This document shows positions 43,561 through 52,073 of a stretch of 57,452 nt of DNA, in pieces. Origin of the DNA: an uncultured Clostridia bacterium (GTDB lineage Bacteria > Bacillota > Clostridia > Oscillospirales > Acutalibacteraceae); the NCBI GenBank assembly GCA_937880805.1, contig CALGRR010000124.1, forward strand, positions 1-57,452, written 5' to 3'. The notes beneath the pieces were generated by a model. That model saw only the letters and a list, made by a program, of their open reading frames with translations. It made no database searches and was not told where the DNA came from. The position numbers were made by a program, and so were the translations under genes. Positions within the stretch are counted from its first letter, which is position 1, and every line of letters begins with the position of its first letter.

Positions 43561-45180
43561 ATGGAAAAATCAAGAGCCGACAAAATCATCACCGAATACT
43601 ACAAAAAGCTTTACGGCTTTGCTCTATCAAAAATGACGGATATTGACAAAGCAGAGGAGCTTGCTTCAAGAATAACGCTTGAAGTTTATTCGTCTCTGCT
43701 TAATGCAGATGAAATAGTTAACATAAACGGCTATATCTACCGCATTGCCTGCAATATTTTTGCAAGATACATTGCCGAGCGCAAGGAAAGTGCACACCTT
43801 GCGATTGATTCGGTGTTTTTGCCGGATAACGTTGACTACACAAAGAGCCTGATTGATTCGGAGGATGCCAAAAATCTCAGACGCGAGATTGCATATCTTT
43901 CGGAAACACAGCGCAAAATCGTTGTTATGCATTACTATGATAATCTGAAGCTCGGCGAAATCGCAGAAAAACTTTCCATCCCTCTCGGAACGGTCAAATG
44001 GCATCTTTATGAAGCAAAAAACAGCTTGAAAGAAGGAATCGAAATGAAAAGAACTCCCGGCACACTCGGAATTAATCCCGTTAAATTTATAAACATGGGT
44101 CACAGCGGATTTGTAGGCAGCAAGGGTGACACATCAGATTTTCTTCGCAACAGCCTTACCCAGAATATTGCCTATGCGGCATATCATTCCCCCAAAACCG
44201 TCAATGAAATTGCACAAGAGCTCGGTGTTTCACCGATATTCATTGAAGATGAAGTACGCAATCTTGAAGAATACGGCTTTATGGACAGACTCGGTGGCGG
44301 AAAATACAGAACAAACATTTATATAACCGAAGCAACGGATGAAATTGACAGAAAAAAGCAGCTTCTCAACGAAGAATATGCAAAAATTATCTGCGAAGAA
44401 TATATCCCTTCTGTTATTGATGCGGTCAAAAAGCTTGATATGAGCAAAATCTACATTCCCGATAACGACATCAATCTTCTTCTGTGGACTGCGGTTATTC
44501 TTGCCGTCGGCAAAAAATCAATGGATATCGAAATATGGAAAGAATTTAATAAATACAGCGTAAAAAGAAAAGACGGCGGAGATTTTGTTGCGGTTGCCGA
44601 GGTTGAGCCTGATTTCGACCTGAGCCGTAACCTGCATTACAACACTTGCGGAGACATGACGAGGACGAATGAGAAATACTCAACCGGTGCATGGCAGTTT
44701 GATACATATTATGACAGCCGTGCAGGCGGATGGCGAGACAGCCTCGAAAGCGATTTTGACAGCTTGTATGAGCACATCTCGGGCAGAATCAGAAAGGATG
44801 ACGTGTCCCTTGAAAAATATCAGCGTCTTTATGAAAAGGGTTATCTTGTGAAAGACGGTGATAATGACAAGGTTGCAATGATTGTTACCACCTACGATGG
44901 CGATGAATTGATGAATCTTATTCCTGACCCCGATGAAAAGCTTGCAAAGAAGCTTGAAAAATACAACAAAGAATATTATGAACTTACAAAGGACTGCGTT
45001 GCAGGACATATGCTTCCGCTTCATAAAACAGCCTGCAAAGCAAAGTGGACAAACGGCAGAATGAGAATGACCGTTATTGAACAACTTCTCAAATCGGGAA
45101 TTCTCACACTCCCGACCGAAGAGCAAAAGGCGGCACTCACTACAGTTCTTTTTTGTGATGTACTTCCCGAAAAAAATTAA
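43561..45180 (+). CDS. ECF-type sigma factor with long C-terminal extension
   Basis: A 539-residue protein. Sigma-2 is at about 6-75 (ITEYYKKLYGFALSKMTDID, INGYIYRIACNIFARY) and sigma-4 at about 112-160 (LSETQRKIVVMHYYDNLKL, then the recognition helix PLGTVKWHLYEAKNSLKEG). Then come about 375 extra residues: a winged-helix-like part at 200-255 (TVNEIAQELGVSPIFIEDEV) and an unrecognised alpha/beta region. No anti-sigma gene adjoins it, so the extension may itself be the sensor or inhibitory domain. The ATG at 43561 is preferred (AGAGAGGA, 8 bases); one at 43552 is too close. Promoter A2 upstream suggests it transcribes its own gene. Confidence 0.82.
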   Translation: MEKSRADKIITEYYKKLYGFALSKMTDIDKAEELASRITLEVYSSLLNADEIVNINGYIYRIACNIFARYIAERKESAHLAIDSVFLPDNVDYTKSLIDSEDAKNLRREIAYLSETQRKIVVMHYYDNLKLGEIAEKLSIPLGTVKWHLYEAKNSLKEGIEMKRTPGTLGINPVKFINMGHSGFVGSKGDTSDFLRNSLTQNIAYAAYHSPKTVNEIAQELGVSPIFIEDEVRNLEEYGFMDRLGGGKYRTNIYITEATDEIDRKKQLLNEEYAKIICEEYIPSVIDAVKKLDMSKIYIPDNDINLLLWTAVILAVGKKSMDIEIWKEFNKYSVKRKDGGDFVAVAEVEPDFDLSRNLHYNTCGDMTRTNEKYSTGAWQFDTYYDSRAGGWRDSLESDFDSLYEHISGRIRKDDVSLEKYQRLYEKGYLVKDGDNDKVAMIVTTYDGDELMNLIPDPDEKLAKKLEKYNKEYYELTKDCVAGHMLPLHKTACKAKWTNGRMRMTVIEQLLKSGILTLPTEEQKAALTTVLFCDVLPEKN

Positions 45181-45189
45181 GTTTTTACA

Positions 45190-45213
45190 GACCAAGCGGC
45201 ATTTAGTTTCGTC
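45190..45213 (+). promoter_or_regulatory. ECF-type promoter candidate B2
   Basis: GACC (45190-45193), 16 bases, CGTC (45210-45213) then TTAT, starting 10 bases after the sigma-gene stop. It shares 15 identical bases plus CGTCTTAT with B1 at the same spacing. The leader to the next gene is about 140 bases. Confidence 0.7.
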
Positions 45214-45357
45214 TTATTAGTGCAAACGGTAAAACTATAGAGAAGAATGAATCGCAAACAGCCTTTCTGAAAATTTCGCCTTATGACAATATAAAAACGG
45301 AAATAATATTCAGCTTCAATGATGAAAAAAACACTGTAAATTAAGGAGATGTCAGAC

Positions 45358-46578
45358 ATGAGAAAAAAGATGAATAGTTTTATAGCGTTATTACTAACTA
45401 TAGTTGTGGTGTTATGTCCTGTGTCGGTGATTGCTGCAGAAAACGAATCAATCAGAACATCTTACGGCAGGGAATTCGGATATGCCGGAAATTTGAAACT
45501 CGGGGAAACAAGCATTAAGGTTAATAACGATGAACTGTTGTATTATACTTTCAATACTGAGAATGACGGTTATTATGTTATTACTTATCCGGAGGCAATT
45601 GAGGAAAACGAGGTTGCGGTTGCATGGTCACTTGAAAAAATCAACGGTATGTATGAAGAGGTAGACGGCTGTGTTACGGATTTGAATTCGGGTCTTTTCC
45701 GTTTTAAAGCGGGCATCAATAATATCGGTATAATTTTTGCCGTTGAGTATGAAGAGGAAAATGCAGAAATCGAAATAGAATATCTCGGCAGCGAAATTAC
45801 CGACATCAGCTTTCCCGGCGGAACTGAGTATCCTCTTATCCACAATATAGATATAATGCATAACTATTCGGAAGACTATGCCCTTAACATCAAGGCGTTT
45901 TCACTTGTTTTTGACTCGGGCAAAACAAAAGAGTTTGATTATACATATTATAATTATCTTGACTGTACGGTTGACGGCTCGCTCAAAAAGGGAGAAAACA
46001 CTGTTATTATTGATTTTAACGGTAAGCAGTTCACTAAAACTCTTACAGTGGCCGATTCTGCCGATTATGTTGAAAAAATTGAGCTTATCGGCGACGGCAT
46101 GAGGGTTGTCAAGTATTATAATAACCGCTATGATGAAGATACAACTTCACAGTTTAAAATCACCTATAAAGACGGCGTAACCGTGACGGCAAAAATTGAT
46201 GAAGAAATCGACCTGAAGACGGGCAATCCCGAAACCTATACTCTTGTTTGTCGCTACAGTGAATACGGTGAATTGGAAGAACCTGAATTGTACGGAACAA
46301 TCAGACTGGCAGGCCGCGATTATGCGGAATTTGAAGTTGGAATCTGTAAAGCCCCCGCTTCGGAAAACTTGAAGCTCTTCTTTGAAGAAATAAGCGATGA
46401 ATTTCACTATGTTTCAAATATCGGAAATGAGGCATCAAAAATTTTTGAACAGGATTCTGTAGCAGACACCATCAGAGAAATCGGAAGCTTTGTCACATAT
46501 GTAAACAACAATTTCATCTACGCAATAAGTGATATCTTTGAACAGTTTGCAATGCTTATCGCTTCGTTTGTATCCTGA
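45358..46578 (+). CDS. Secreted protein, paralogue 1 of a tandem pair
   Basis: A 406-residue secreted protein with a signal peptide (SFIALLLTIVVVLCPVSVIA). It is beta-rich, with two Ig-like stretches around IEYLGSEITDISFPGG and DYVEKIELIGDGMRVVKYYN. A helical C-terminal segment ends in FIYAISDIFEQFAMLIASFVS. No LPXTG or other sorting signal is seen. The ATG at 45358 has AAGGAG 9 bases upstream; an ATG at 45349 touches that site. The next gene, 26 bases downstream, has the same architecture. The function is unknown; the local sigma factor probably drives it. Confidence 0.7.
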   Translation: MRKKMNSFIALLLTIVVVLCPVSVIAAENESIRTSYGREFGYAGNLKLGETSIKVNNDELLYYTFNTENDGYYVITYPEAIEENEVAVAWSLEKINGMYEEVDGCVTDLNSGLFRFKAGINNIGIIFAVEYEEENAEIEIEYLGSEITDISFPGGTEYPLIHNIDIMHNYSEDYALNIKAFSLVFDSGKTKEFDYTYYNYLDCTVDGSLKKGENTVIIDFNGKQFTKTLTVADSADYVEKIELIGDGMRVVKYYNNRYDEDTTSQFKITYKDGVTVTAKIDEEIDLKTGNPETYTLVCRYSEYGELEEPELYGTIRLAGRDYAEFEVGICKAPASENLKLFFEEISDEFHYVSNIGNEASKIFEQDSVADTIREIGSFVTYVNNNFIYAISDIFEQFAMLIASFVS

Positions 46579-46604
46579 GTTATTAATATAAGGAGGATAA
46601 AACA

Positions 46605-47834
46605 ATGAAAAAAACATTCAGAAAAATGCTTGCTTCTGCACTTGCGTTGGTTATTGCGTTCTGTTCCGTTTCTGCTTTTGCGGCTGAAGAGGATAAGACT
46701 CTTGACTGGGATATTTATAATGCCGGAAATGTTTACGAATTTGAATATGCAGGCGATTTCACGGGCGAGAAGCTGGTTGTTGATGACGGACTTGAGGGTC
46801 AGGAATATATCGAATATTATAATGTTGATATTCCGCAGACAGGCTATTATGTTGTTTCGGTAAAGAGAATCAGCGGATATTATTCTAATATTTTATTTCC
46901 GGAAAAAATTGAAAACGGCGTGGCTTACGGAGAAGCCAGAAAAGTGCGTTTAAACGAAGAAATTGAAAACGAAATTTATACATTTAATTCACTTTACCGT
47001 TTTTTTGCGGGAGAAACGGTTTTGGGTCTTGTTTATTCCGATGCGGCGTTTGAAATCAGTTTTGAGTTTGTCGGTGAATCTGTAACCGATATCAAATTTG
47101 AAGACGGTGCATTCAGTGGTATATTTGAGTATGATATCTGTGAAGACAGCGACAGTGGTGATATGCTGGCAACCGGAATTGATGCTGAGGTTATTTTGTC
47201 ATCAGGAAAAGAGTTCAAGGTAGAAACTTTTGTTATTGAGCATGAAAATGCTCTTACCAAAGGTGAAAACGCGGCAGAGATTATATTCTTTGATTACAGA
47301 GAACCCGTGACCGTAACAATCTATGAAATAACAGATTATATCAAGAGCGTCGAATTCAAGAATCCGGAAAGCATTACCGTTAAAAAGTACTTCAACGGTG
47401 ACAACGGGGATATTGAATTCAACGGCGGTGAAGAGTTTGTAGTTACATTTACAGACGGAACAACCGTAAACACAAGTGATTTTGTTACGCTTCCCAACGG
47501 CAGGAGATATTTCGTTCGCAGCGTTGTAACAGGATGGTGGAATGAAAAACCTGTGATTATGCTTGATGTTGCAATGCATGCTTACGGCGAATATGATGTT
47601 ACTGCAGTTGAAGCCGGATTTGAAGAAAATCTTCAGCATTTAAAGGATATCAACAGCGAACGCTGGGCAGCGGCTAACTATGATGCACGCAACAGCATTG
47701 AGTATCTCGGATATGTTGACGGTTTTAACGAAAAATTCACGGTTATTTTCTGGTTTCCGACCATTTATACAAGTGCAATTTTTGATATTTTCTGCAATGT
47801 TGTTGAATTTGCGGAATACTGTACAGCAATTTAG
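46605..47834 (+). CDS. Secreted protein, paralogue 2 of a tandem pair
   Basis: A 409-residue protein with a signal peptide (KMLASALALVIAFCSVSAFA). Landmarks repeat those of paralogue 1 in order: EFVGESVTDIKFEDGAF, then ITDYIKSVEFKNPESITVKK, then a helical aromatic C-terminus (FWFPTIYTSAIFDIFCNVVE). Similarity between the two is moderate, so the duplication is old. AAGGAGG precedes the ATG at a good distance, and no separate promoter is visible, so it is probably co-transcribed with 45358. The function is unknown. Confidence 0.7.
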   Translation: MKKTFRKMLASALALVIAFCSVSAFAAEEDKTLDWDIYNAGNVYEFEYAGDFTGEKLVVDDGLEGQEYIEYYNVDIPQTGYYVVSVKRISGYYSNILFPEKIENGVAYGEARKVRLNEEIENEIYTFNSLYRFFAGETVLGLVYSDAAFEISFEFVGESVTDIKFEDGAFSGIFEYDICEDSDSGDMLATGIDAEVILSSGKEFKVETFVIEHENALTKGENAAEIIFFDYREPVTVTIYEITDYIKSVEFKNPESITVKKYFNGDNGDIEFNGGEEFVVTFTDGTTVNTSDFVTLPNGRRYFVRSVVTGWWNEKPVIMLDVAMHAYGEYDVTAVEAGFEENLQHLKDINSERWAAANYDARNSIEYLGYVDGFNEKFTVIFWFPTIYTSAIFDIFCNVVEFAEYCTAI

Positions 47835-47867
47835 CAGTTTAATTATTCTTAAAAGGAAGGGATTGTT

Positions 47868-50129
47868 ATGAAAAAAACTTTATCAAAAATTCTGTCTGTA
47901 TTGCTTGTTATTACTGTGATTTCAAGTGTGATGGCAATCGGTGCATCGGCAGTTGATTCGGATATTATTTCCGAAACTGAATTTTATGTGGCAGGAACTC
48001 TTATAAGTGAAGGATACTATCTTACGGCAAATGGCGGCATCACTGCTGAAAACGCAACAGAAGAAAATTATAATGTTAAATTTGTACCTGCAACAGCAGA
48101 TACCAATTCAAAACTCACTCTCAACAATGCAAAGAATTTGAGCAGGACCGTTGATTTTGACAGCTTAACTGCTGTTATTCTTGCCGGCGGAAAGCTTGAC
48201 GTCGAATTAATCGGCGAAAACACCGTAACCGGCGGTTTTGTTGCTTTTGCGAGTGCCGGCGATATTAATATTATCGGCAGTGGCAATATAAGTTTTACAA
48301 ACGATGAGGAAAACGGTTATTTCGCGGTATCTGCAAGTAATATTTCTGTTGGCAATTCGGTGCAGATTAATCTTAACACACCCGAGCTTCAACATTTCTA
48401 CGGTTTTCTTACCGAAAACGGTACAGTTACAATTAAAGACAACGCAAACGTGAATATGAGAATTACGGGCACAGGTGTATACTCAGCAGGTCTGAAAGTT
48501 TCCGATAACGCACAGCTTACCGTTGATACAGCTGAAATTACTCACCTTGCTGCAGAAATTTACGGTGATACAGAAATAAGCGGCAATGCTGTTGTCAGTC
48601 TTTCAACTGTAAGGAAAATCTTCGGATATGAAGTTGACAATGTTGATAATTATGCCCTCAAGGCAGAAAAAGGCTCCATAACAATTTGTGATAATGCTCA
48701 GTTCAATGCAAACGCAGGCGACGGCGAACAAAGTATAGCCGTTTATAGCGATAACAGCATTACTGTATGCAACGAAGCAAAACTCAACGCCAAATCGGGT
48801 AATACAAGCAGAGCAACAATCGGTATTTTTATTGACTACTCAAACAATGATGCAGCTCTCATTATTTCTGATAATGCTCGGGTTACTGCTGAATCGGGAG
48901 AAATCAGAGGCGGTGATGATTGTTATCCCTACAGCTCCTGTGCCGTAGCAGGCATTGAAGCAAACGATATTTATATCAGTGGTACTGCAACTCTTATAGG
49001 TATTGGCGGCAGTGCAACAGAACTTGATGACGGAAGCGTTCAGGACGACAGCGTTGGCATATGTGTAAATGACCGCATTGATATTGATGGAGAGGCAAGC
49101 ATAAAGGGTATCGGCGGCACAGCCGAAGGTAATTCTTGTGGCATTCTTGCGCAAGGAATTTTTATGAAATCGGGATGTGGAGCAAAACTTGAAGGTATTT
49201 CTGACAGAAGCAACGGGTCTTCGGTGGGTATAGAATGTTCGGTATTTATAATGGACGGCGGTGAAGTAATCGGAACAGGCAACACCTCAGTAAGCTCCGC
49301 TTCTTGTGGAATCCATATAGAAGGTATCTCTGTAAGTGACGGCAGAATCGAAGCCTCAGCATCAAGCGGCAACACATCGTTTGGTCTTTATTCAGAATCA
49401 ACAGCAGATTTTTCGGGAAATGTATCTGTTGCTCTTAAATCGGCAGATGCAAAAGTAACTTCATGCGGATTATATTCGTAAAGTTTCTCTGCAGAGCAAG
49501 ATGTGAATATTAAGGCAATAGGCGGAGATGCTGAATATGCATACGGAGTGGCTGTTACAGAGGCAGCCGTAACAGGAAACACGGTTATTGATGCCCTTGC
49601 GGGGAATGGCGTTGCACGTTCGGCAGGAATTTATATGTATAACTCAAGCACAGTTAACGGTAACTCAAAGCTTACGGCAACCGCAGGCAAAGCGTCGGAA
49701 GAATACTCCGTGGGAATTTACTCCGACGGCAGTGTTGCAATCGGGGGTAATGCTCAGATTATTGCAACGGCTGACACAACAAAGCAAAGTTATGGTCTTG
49801 CAATAAGAAACCTCGCTGTTTCAAGCAATGCTTATGTCGAAGCGATCGGCGAAAAATCCGCAATCTATTCTGTTAACGAAATTAGTCCCGAAGGCTATGC
49901 AACACCATATATTGTTGTAAGTACAGATACAAGTGCTGAAAACGCAACGGAATGGGACGGCATCTCGGCTCTCGGCGGTCAAAGCAGCCCCTATAAGTAC
50001 GTGCTCATTGCTCCCGAATCACCCGAAGAGCCTGAACTCAGTTTCTTTGAAAAGCTTGTTGCAGATATAACCGCATTTTTTAACAGCATTATTGAATTTT
50101 TAGCATCGCTTTTCGTCTTTCAAATATGA
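47868..50129 (+). pseudogene. Secreted beta-helix-like protein interrupted by TAA
   Basis: One continuous frame of 753 codons broken only by a TAA at 49479-49481 (SCGLYS-stop-SFSAEQD). It has a signal peptide (SVLLVITVISSVMAIGASA). The body is a repeated turn pattern (ISDNAxV, GNAxVSL, DNAQFNANAG, KLNAKSGNT) typical of right-handed beta-helix carbohydrate-binding proteins of the Cthe_2159/DUF4353 type. After the stop the frame continues with similar turns and ends with FFEKLVADITAFFNSIIEFL, an amphipathic aromatic tail like that of the giant protein. Without read-through the product loses its tail. A GTG at 49503 could start the distal part but has no ribosome site. Confidence 0.75.
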
Positions 50130-50249
50130 TAAAATAAAATTAGCACCAGTGAATTGAACTGCCCCAAATTGTGTGTTTGGCACAATATTCTCTTATAGAA
50201 AAATATTAAGCAAAAAATCCGAGGTCGTATAAACCTCGGATATTTTATG

Positions 50250-50444
50250 TTATGTTTCTAAAATAAAGAGTTCTTCTACTGTTGTATTTAAATACCGTGC
50301 AAGTTTCATTGCTAATTCAAGAGTCGGGTTATACTTGCCATTCTCAACAGCAATTATTGTTTGTCGGGATACGTTTAATGCTTCAGCCAAATCCTCTTGT
50401 CTGTATCCGTGTTGCTTTCGTAATTCTTTTATTCTGTTTGTCAT
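50250..50444 (-). CDS. Xre-family HTH regulator
   Basis: A 64-residue Cro/CI-type DNA-binding protein, essentially only the HTH: KELRKQHGYRQEDLAEALNVSRQTIIAVENG, then KYNPTLELAMKLARYL and FILET at the end. This single-domain form usually represses its own operon. Its ATG overlaps the stop of the membrane-protein gene upstream by 4 bases, a pair often found together in Firmicutes. A 16-bp palindrome over the operon promoter is a likely operator. Confidence 0.88.
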   Translation of the reverse strand: MTNRIKELRKQHGYRQEDLAEALNVSRQTIIAVENGKYNPTLELAMKLARYLNTTVEELFILET

Positions 50445-50806
50445 GGCTTTACCACCGAAAGAACTATAATGCTTCCAATTGTAACAATAACTGCGGCGAC
50501 AGCTAAGCAGATTAAGACTGTTTTTAATATGGGTGAAGTTTTGGGAGTTTCTTCATCATCCTTGACTGCATTGTGAGTCATAATAAGCTGCGAAAAAATT
50601 TGAATACACGATGCTGCAGCAAGCAGGAAACAAGGAAAAGGATTTAATTCAGAATGGAAGGCGTAAACTTTATATGATTCGTATAAAGTCCAAATAAATA
50701 AAGCAAACAAAAGAAAAACAAAAGCGTTTCGCTGCGCCTTGAAAGCAATATGCTGTTCCATTTCATCCATTTTGTGAAATCCTAATTTTTTGAAAAATTT
50801 TTTCGT
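50441..50806 (-). CDS. Small membrane protein paired with Xre, possible ACG start
   Basis: A two- to three-helix membrane protein of 109 residues from the first ATG (50770), or 121 if it starts at 50806. The upstream in-frame codons read ACG then KKFFKKLGFHK, followed by MDEMEQHIAFKAQRN. That ACG lies 7 bases after a strong GGAGG, and the peptide looks like a natural N-terminus, so the true start may be ACG (or a mutated ATG). TM segments are FVFLLFALFIWTLY, CFLLAAASCIQIFS and TVLICLAVAAVIVTIGSIIV. It may sense a membrane signal for the Xre partner. Confidence 0.65.
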   Translation of the reverse strand, partial: TKKFFKKLGFHKMDEMEQHIAFKAQRNAFVFLLFALFIWTLYESYKVYAFHSELNPFPCFLLAAASCIQIFSQLIMTHNAVKDDEETPKTSPILKTVLICLAVAAVIVTIGSIIVLSVVKP

Positions 50807-50823
50807 TTTAACACCTCCAAAAA

Positions 50824-50874
50824 GTAAAGAACTCTTTACATTCTTATTATATGGATTTCAGAAACAAATGTCAA
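50824..50874 (-). promoter_or_regulatory. Promoter and operator of the Xre operon
   Basis: On the minus strand TTGACA (50869-50874), 17 bases, TATAAT (50846-50851), full consensus. Downstream the near-perfect 16-bp palindrome GTAAAGAACTCTTTAC (50824-50839) lies over the start site, a likely Xre operator. Confidence 0.8.
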
Positions 50875-50897
50875 GAAGTTTTAACATTTTTCTTTTG

Positions 50898-50926
50898 TTG
50901 AAAAATTCATATTTATATGATACGAT
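50898..50926 (+). promoter_or_regulatory. Promoter candidate for the 51091 gene
   Basis: TTGAAA (50898-50903), 17 bases, TACGAT (50921-50926) on the plus strand, about 165 bases before the next plus-strand gene. It is divergent from the Xre promoter. Confidence 0.45.
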
Positions 50927-51090
50927 TTTATTGGGAATAACTGTATTAAATATTTCTACGGAGGTATTTTATGGGTGTAAAGAGATTGATAATACTGTGA
51001 TTTGGAATAGTTCCGACAGAATTTATCCCGAAAGACCGTCATTCTATTGTCTGACAATAACACGATAAAAAATAAAGAGGCGGTTTTGCG

Positions 51091-52029
51091 ATGAAATCAA
51101 AAAGATTTACTAATGTCTTTACAATGATACTCTGTACCGTAATGGTGATTATGATTTCCCCCATAACTGCCAGTGCGGATATGGGACCGAAAGCATCTGT
51201 TCGCATTATATTTGAGAATATGGGTGACGAACTTTGCTACGGCACATTGCTTTCAGAGCAAAAATCAACCGGTCCTGCAAGTGCTTGGGATGGCAGTGAT
51301 GAATTTGCCCGTCACAATGAAAATGAAAACTATGCTAATGAAACTTTTGATTACAAAACCTGGAAAGAATTTGTAGAATATGAAGATGTTGACGGATATT
51401 ACTTTTTGCAGGAAGGTTGGAAGGTAAGCGAAACTAAAAAGATCGAGTGGACTTATTACCCACCCAATTCATTTAAAATACTTCTCTATTATCCTGAAAC
51501 AGAAACTTTCGTTGTCAGCGGTATTTATGAAAAATATGCTTTTGATACTTACTACACCGTTGATATGAACGGTATCAATATCGGTTCGGTAAACTATAAT
51601 GAGGAACTGAGTACGGACGAGCAAATTGAAGCTTGTCGTTATTATAACTACCGTGTGGAAATAATCTCTCTCATAGCCCGCATCCTTATAACCATAGCAA
51701 TAGAAATGGTTATCGCCTTAATCTTCGGATTCAGGAAAAAGAATCAGTTCTTATTACTCATTGGGATAAATACTGCAACACCAATTCTTCTGAATGTGCT
51801 TTTGAATATCATTAACTATCATTCGGGAGAATTGGCATTCGTTATGTTCTATGTTCTTTTAGAAATTGTGGTATTCATTATTGAAGCAATGTTGTATAGC
51901 AGAATTCTTAAAAAGAACTGCGAGAATCCAAAACAAATATGGTTCTATTGGCTTTATGCTCTTATTGCAAACGCTGTGTCTTTTGGCTCAGGAATTTTTA
52001 TCGCACAAATTCTTCCCGGAATATTTTAA
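51091..52029 (+). CDS. Membrane protein with extracellular domain and four C-terminal TM helices
   Basis: A 312-residue protein. A signal peptide (FTMILCTVMVIMISPITASA) leads an extracellular domain of about 170 residues starting DMGPKASVRIIFEN, rich in aromatic residues. Four or five TM helices follow (ISLIARILITIAIEMVIALI to ANAVSFGSGIFIAQIL). GAGG lies upstream of the ATG. I have seen this layout in Clostridia as an uncharacterised family; no function can be given. It is followed 44 bases later by another membrane-anchored unknown, so they may form a unit. Confidence 0.65.
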   Translation: MKSKRFTNVFTMILCTVMVIMISPITASADMGPKASVRIIFENMGDELCYGTLLSEQKSTGPASAWDGSDEFARHNENENYANETFDYKTWKEFVEYEDVDGYYFLQEGWKVSETKKIEWTYYPPNSFKILLYYPETETFVVSGIYEKYAFDTYYTVDMNGINIGSVNYNEELSTDEQIEACRYYNYRVEIISLIARILITIAIEMVIALIFGFRKKNQFLLLIGINTATPILLNVLLNIINYHSGELAFVMFYVLLEIVVFIIEAMLYSRILKKNCENPKQIWFYWLYALIANAVSFGSGIFIAQILPGIF

Positions 52030-52073
52030 AATATTTCAGAAACTCAGATTGTTCTCAGAAAGGAGTATAGATA

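Noticed and set aside
45205..45344. Open frame without a start codon between the sigma gene and the first paralogue
   Set aside because: It reads plausibly (ending in FSFNDEKNTVN) but has no ATG/GTG/TTG start, and it lies in the leader behind promoter B2. A gene relic is possible but not supported.
50790..51068. Plus-strand 92-codon open frame before the 51091 gene
   Set aside because: It runs antisense across the Xre promoter and operator, has no ribosome site, and its composition is not protein-like.
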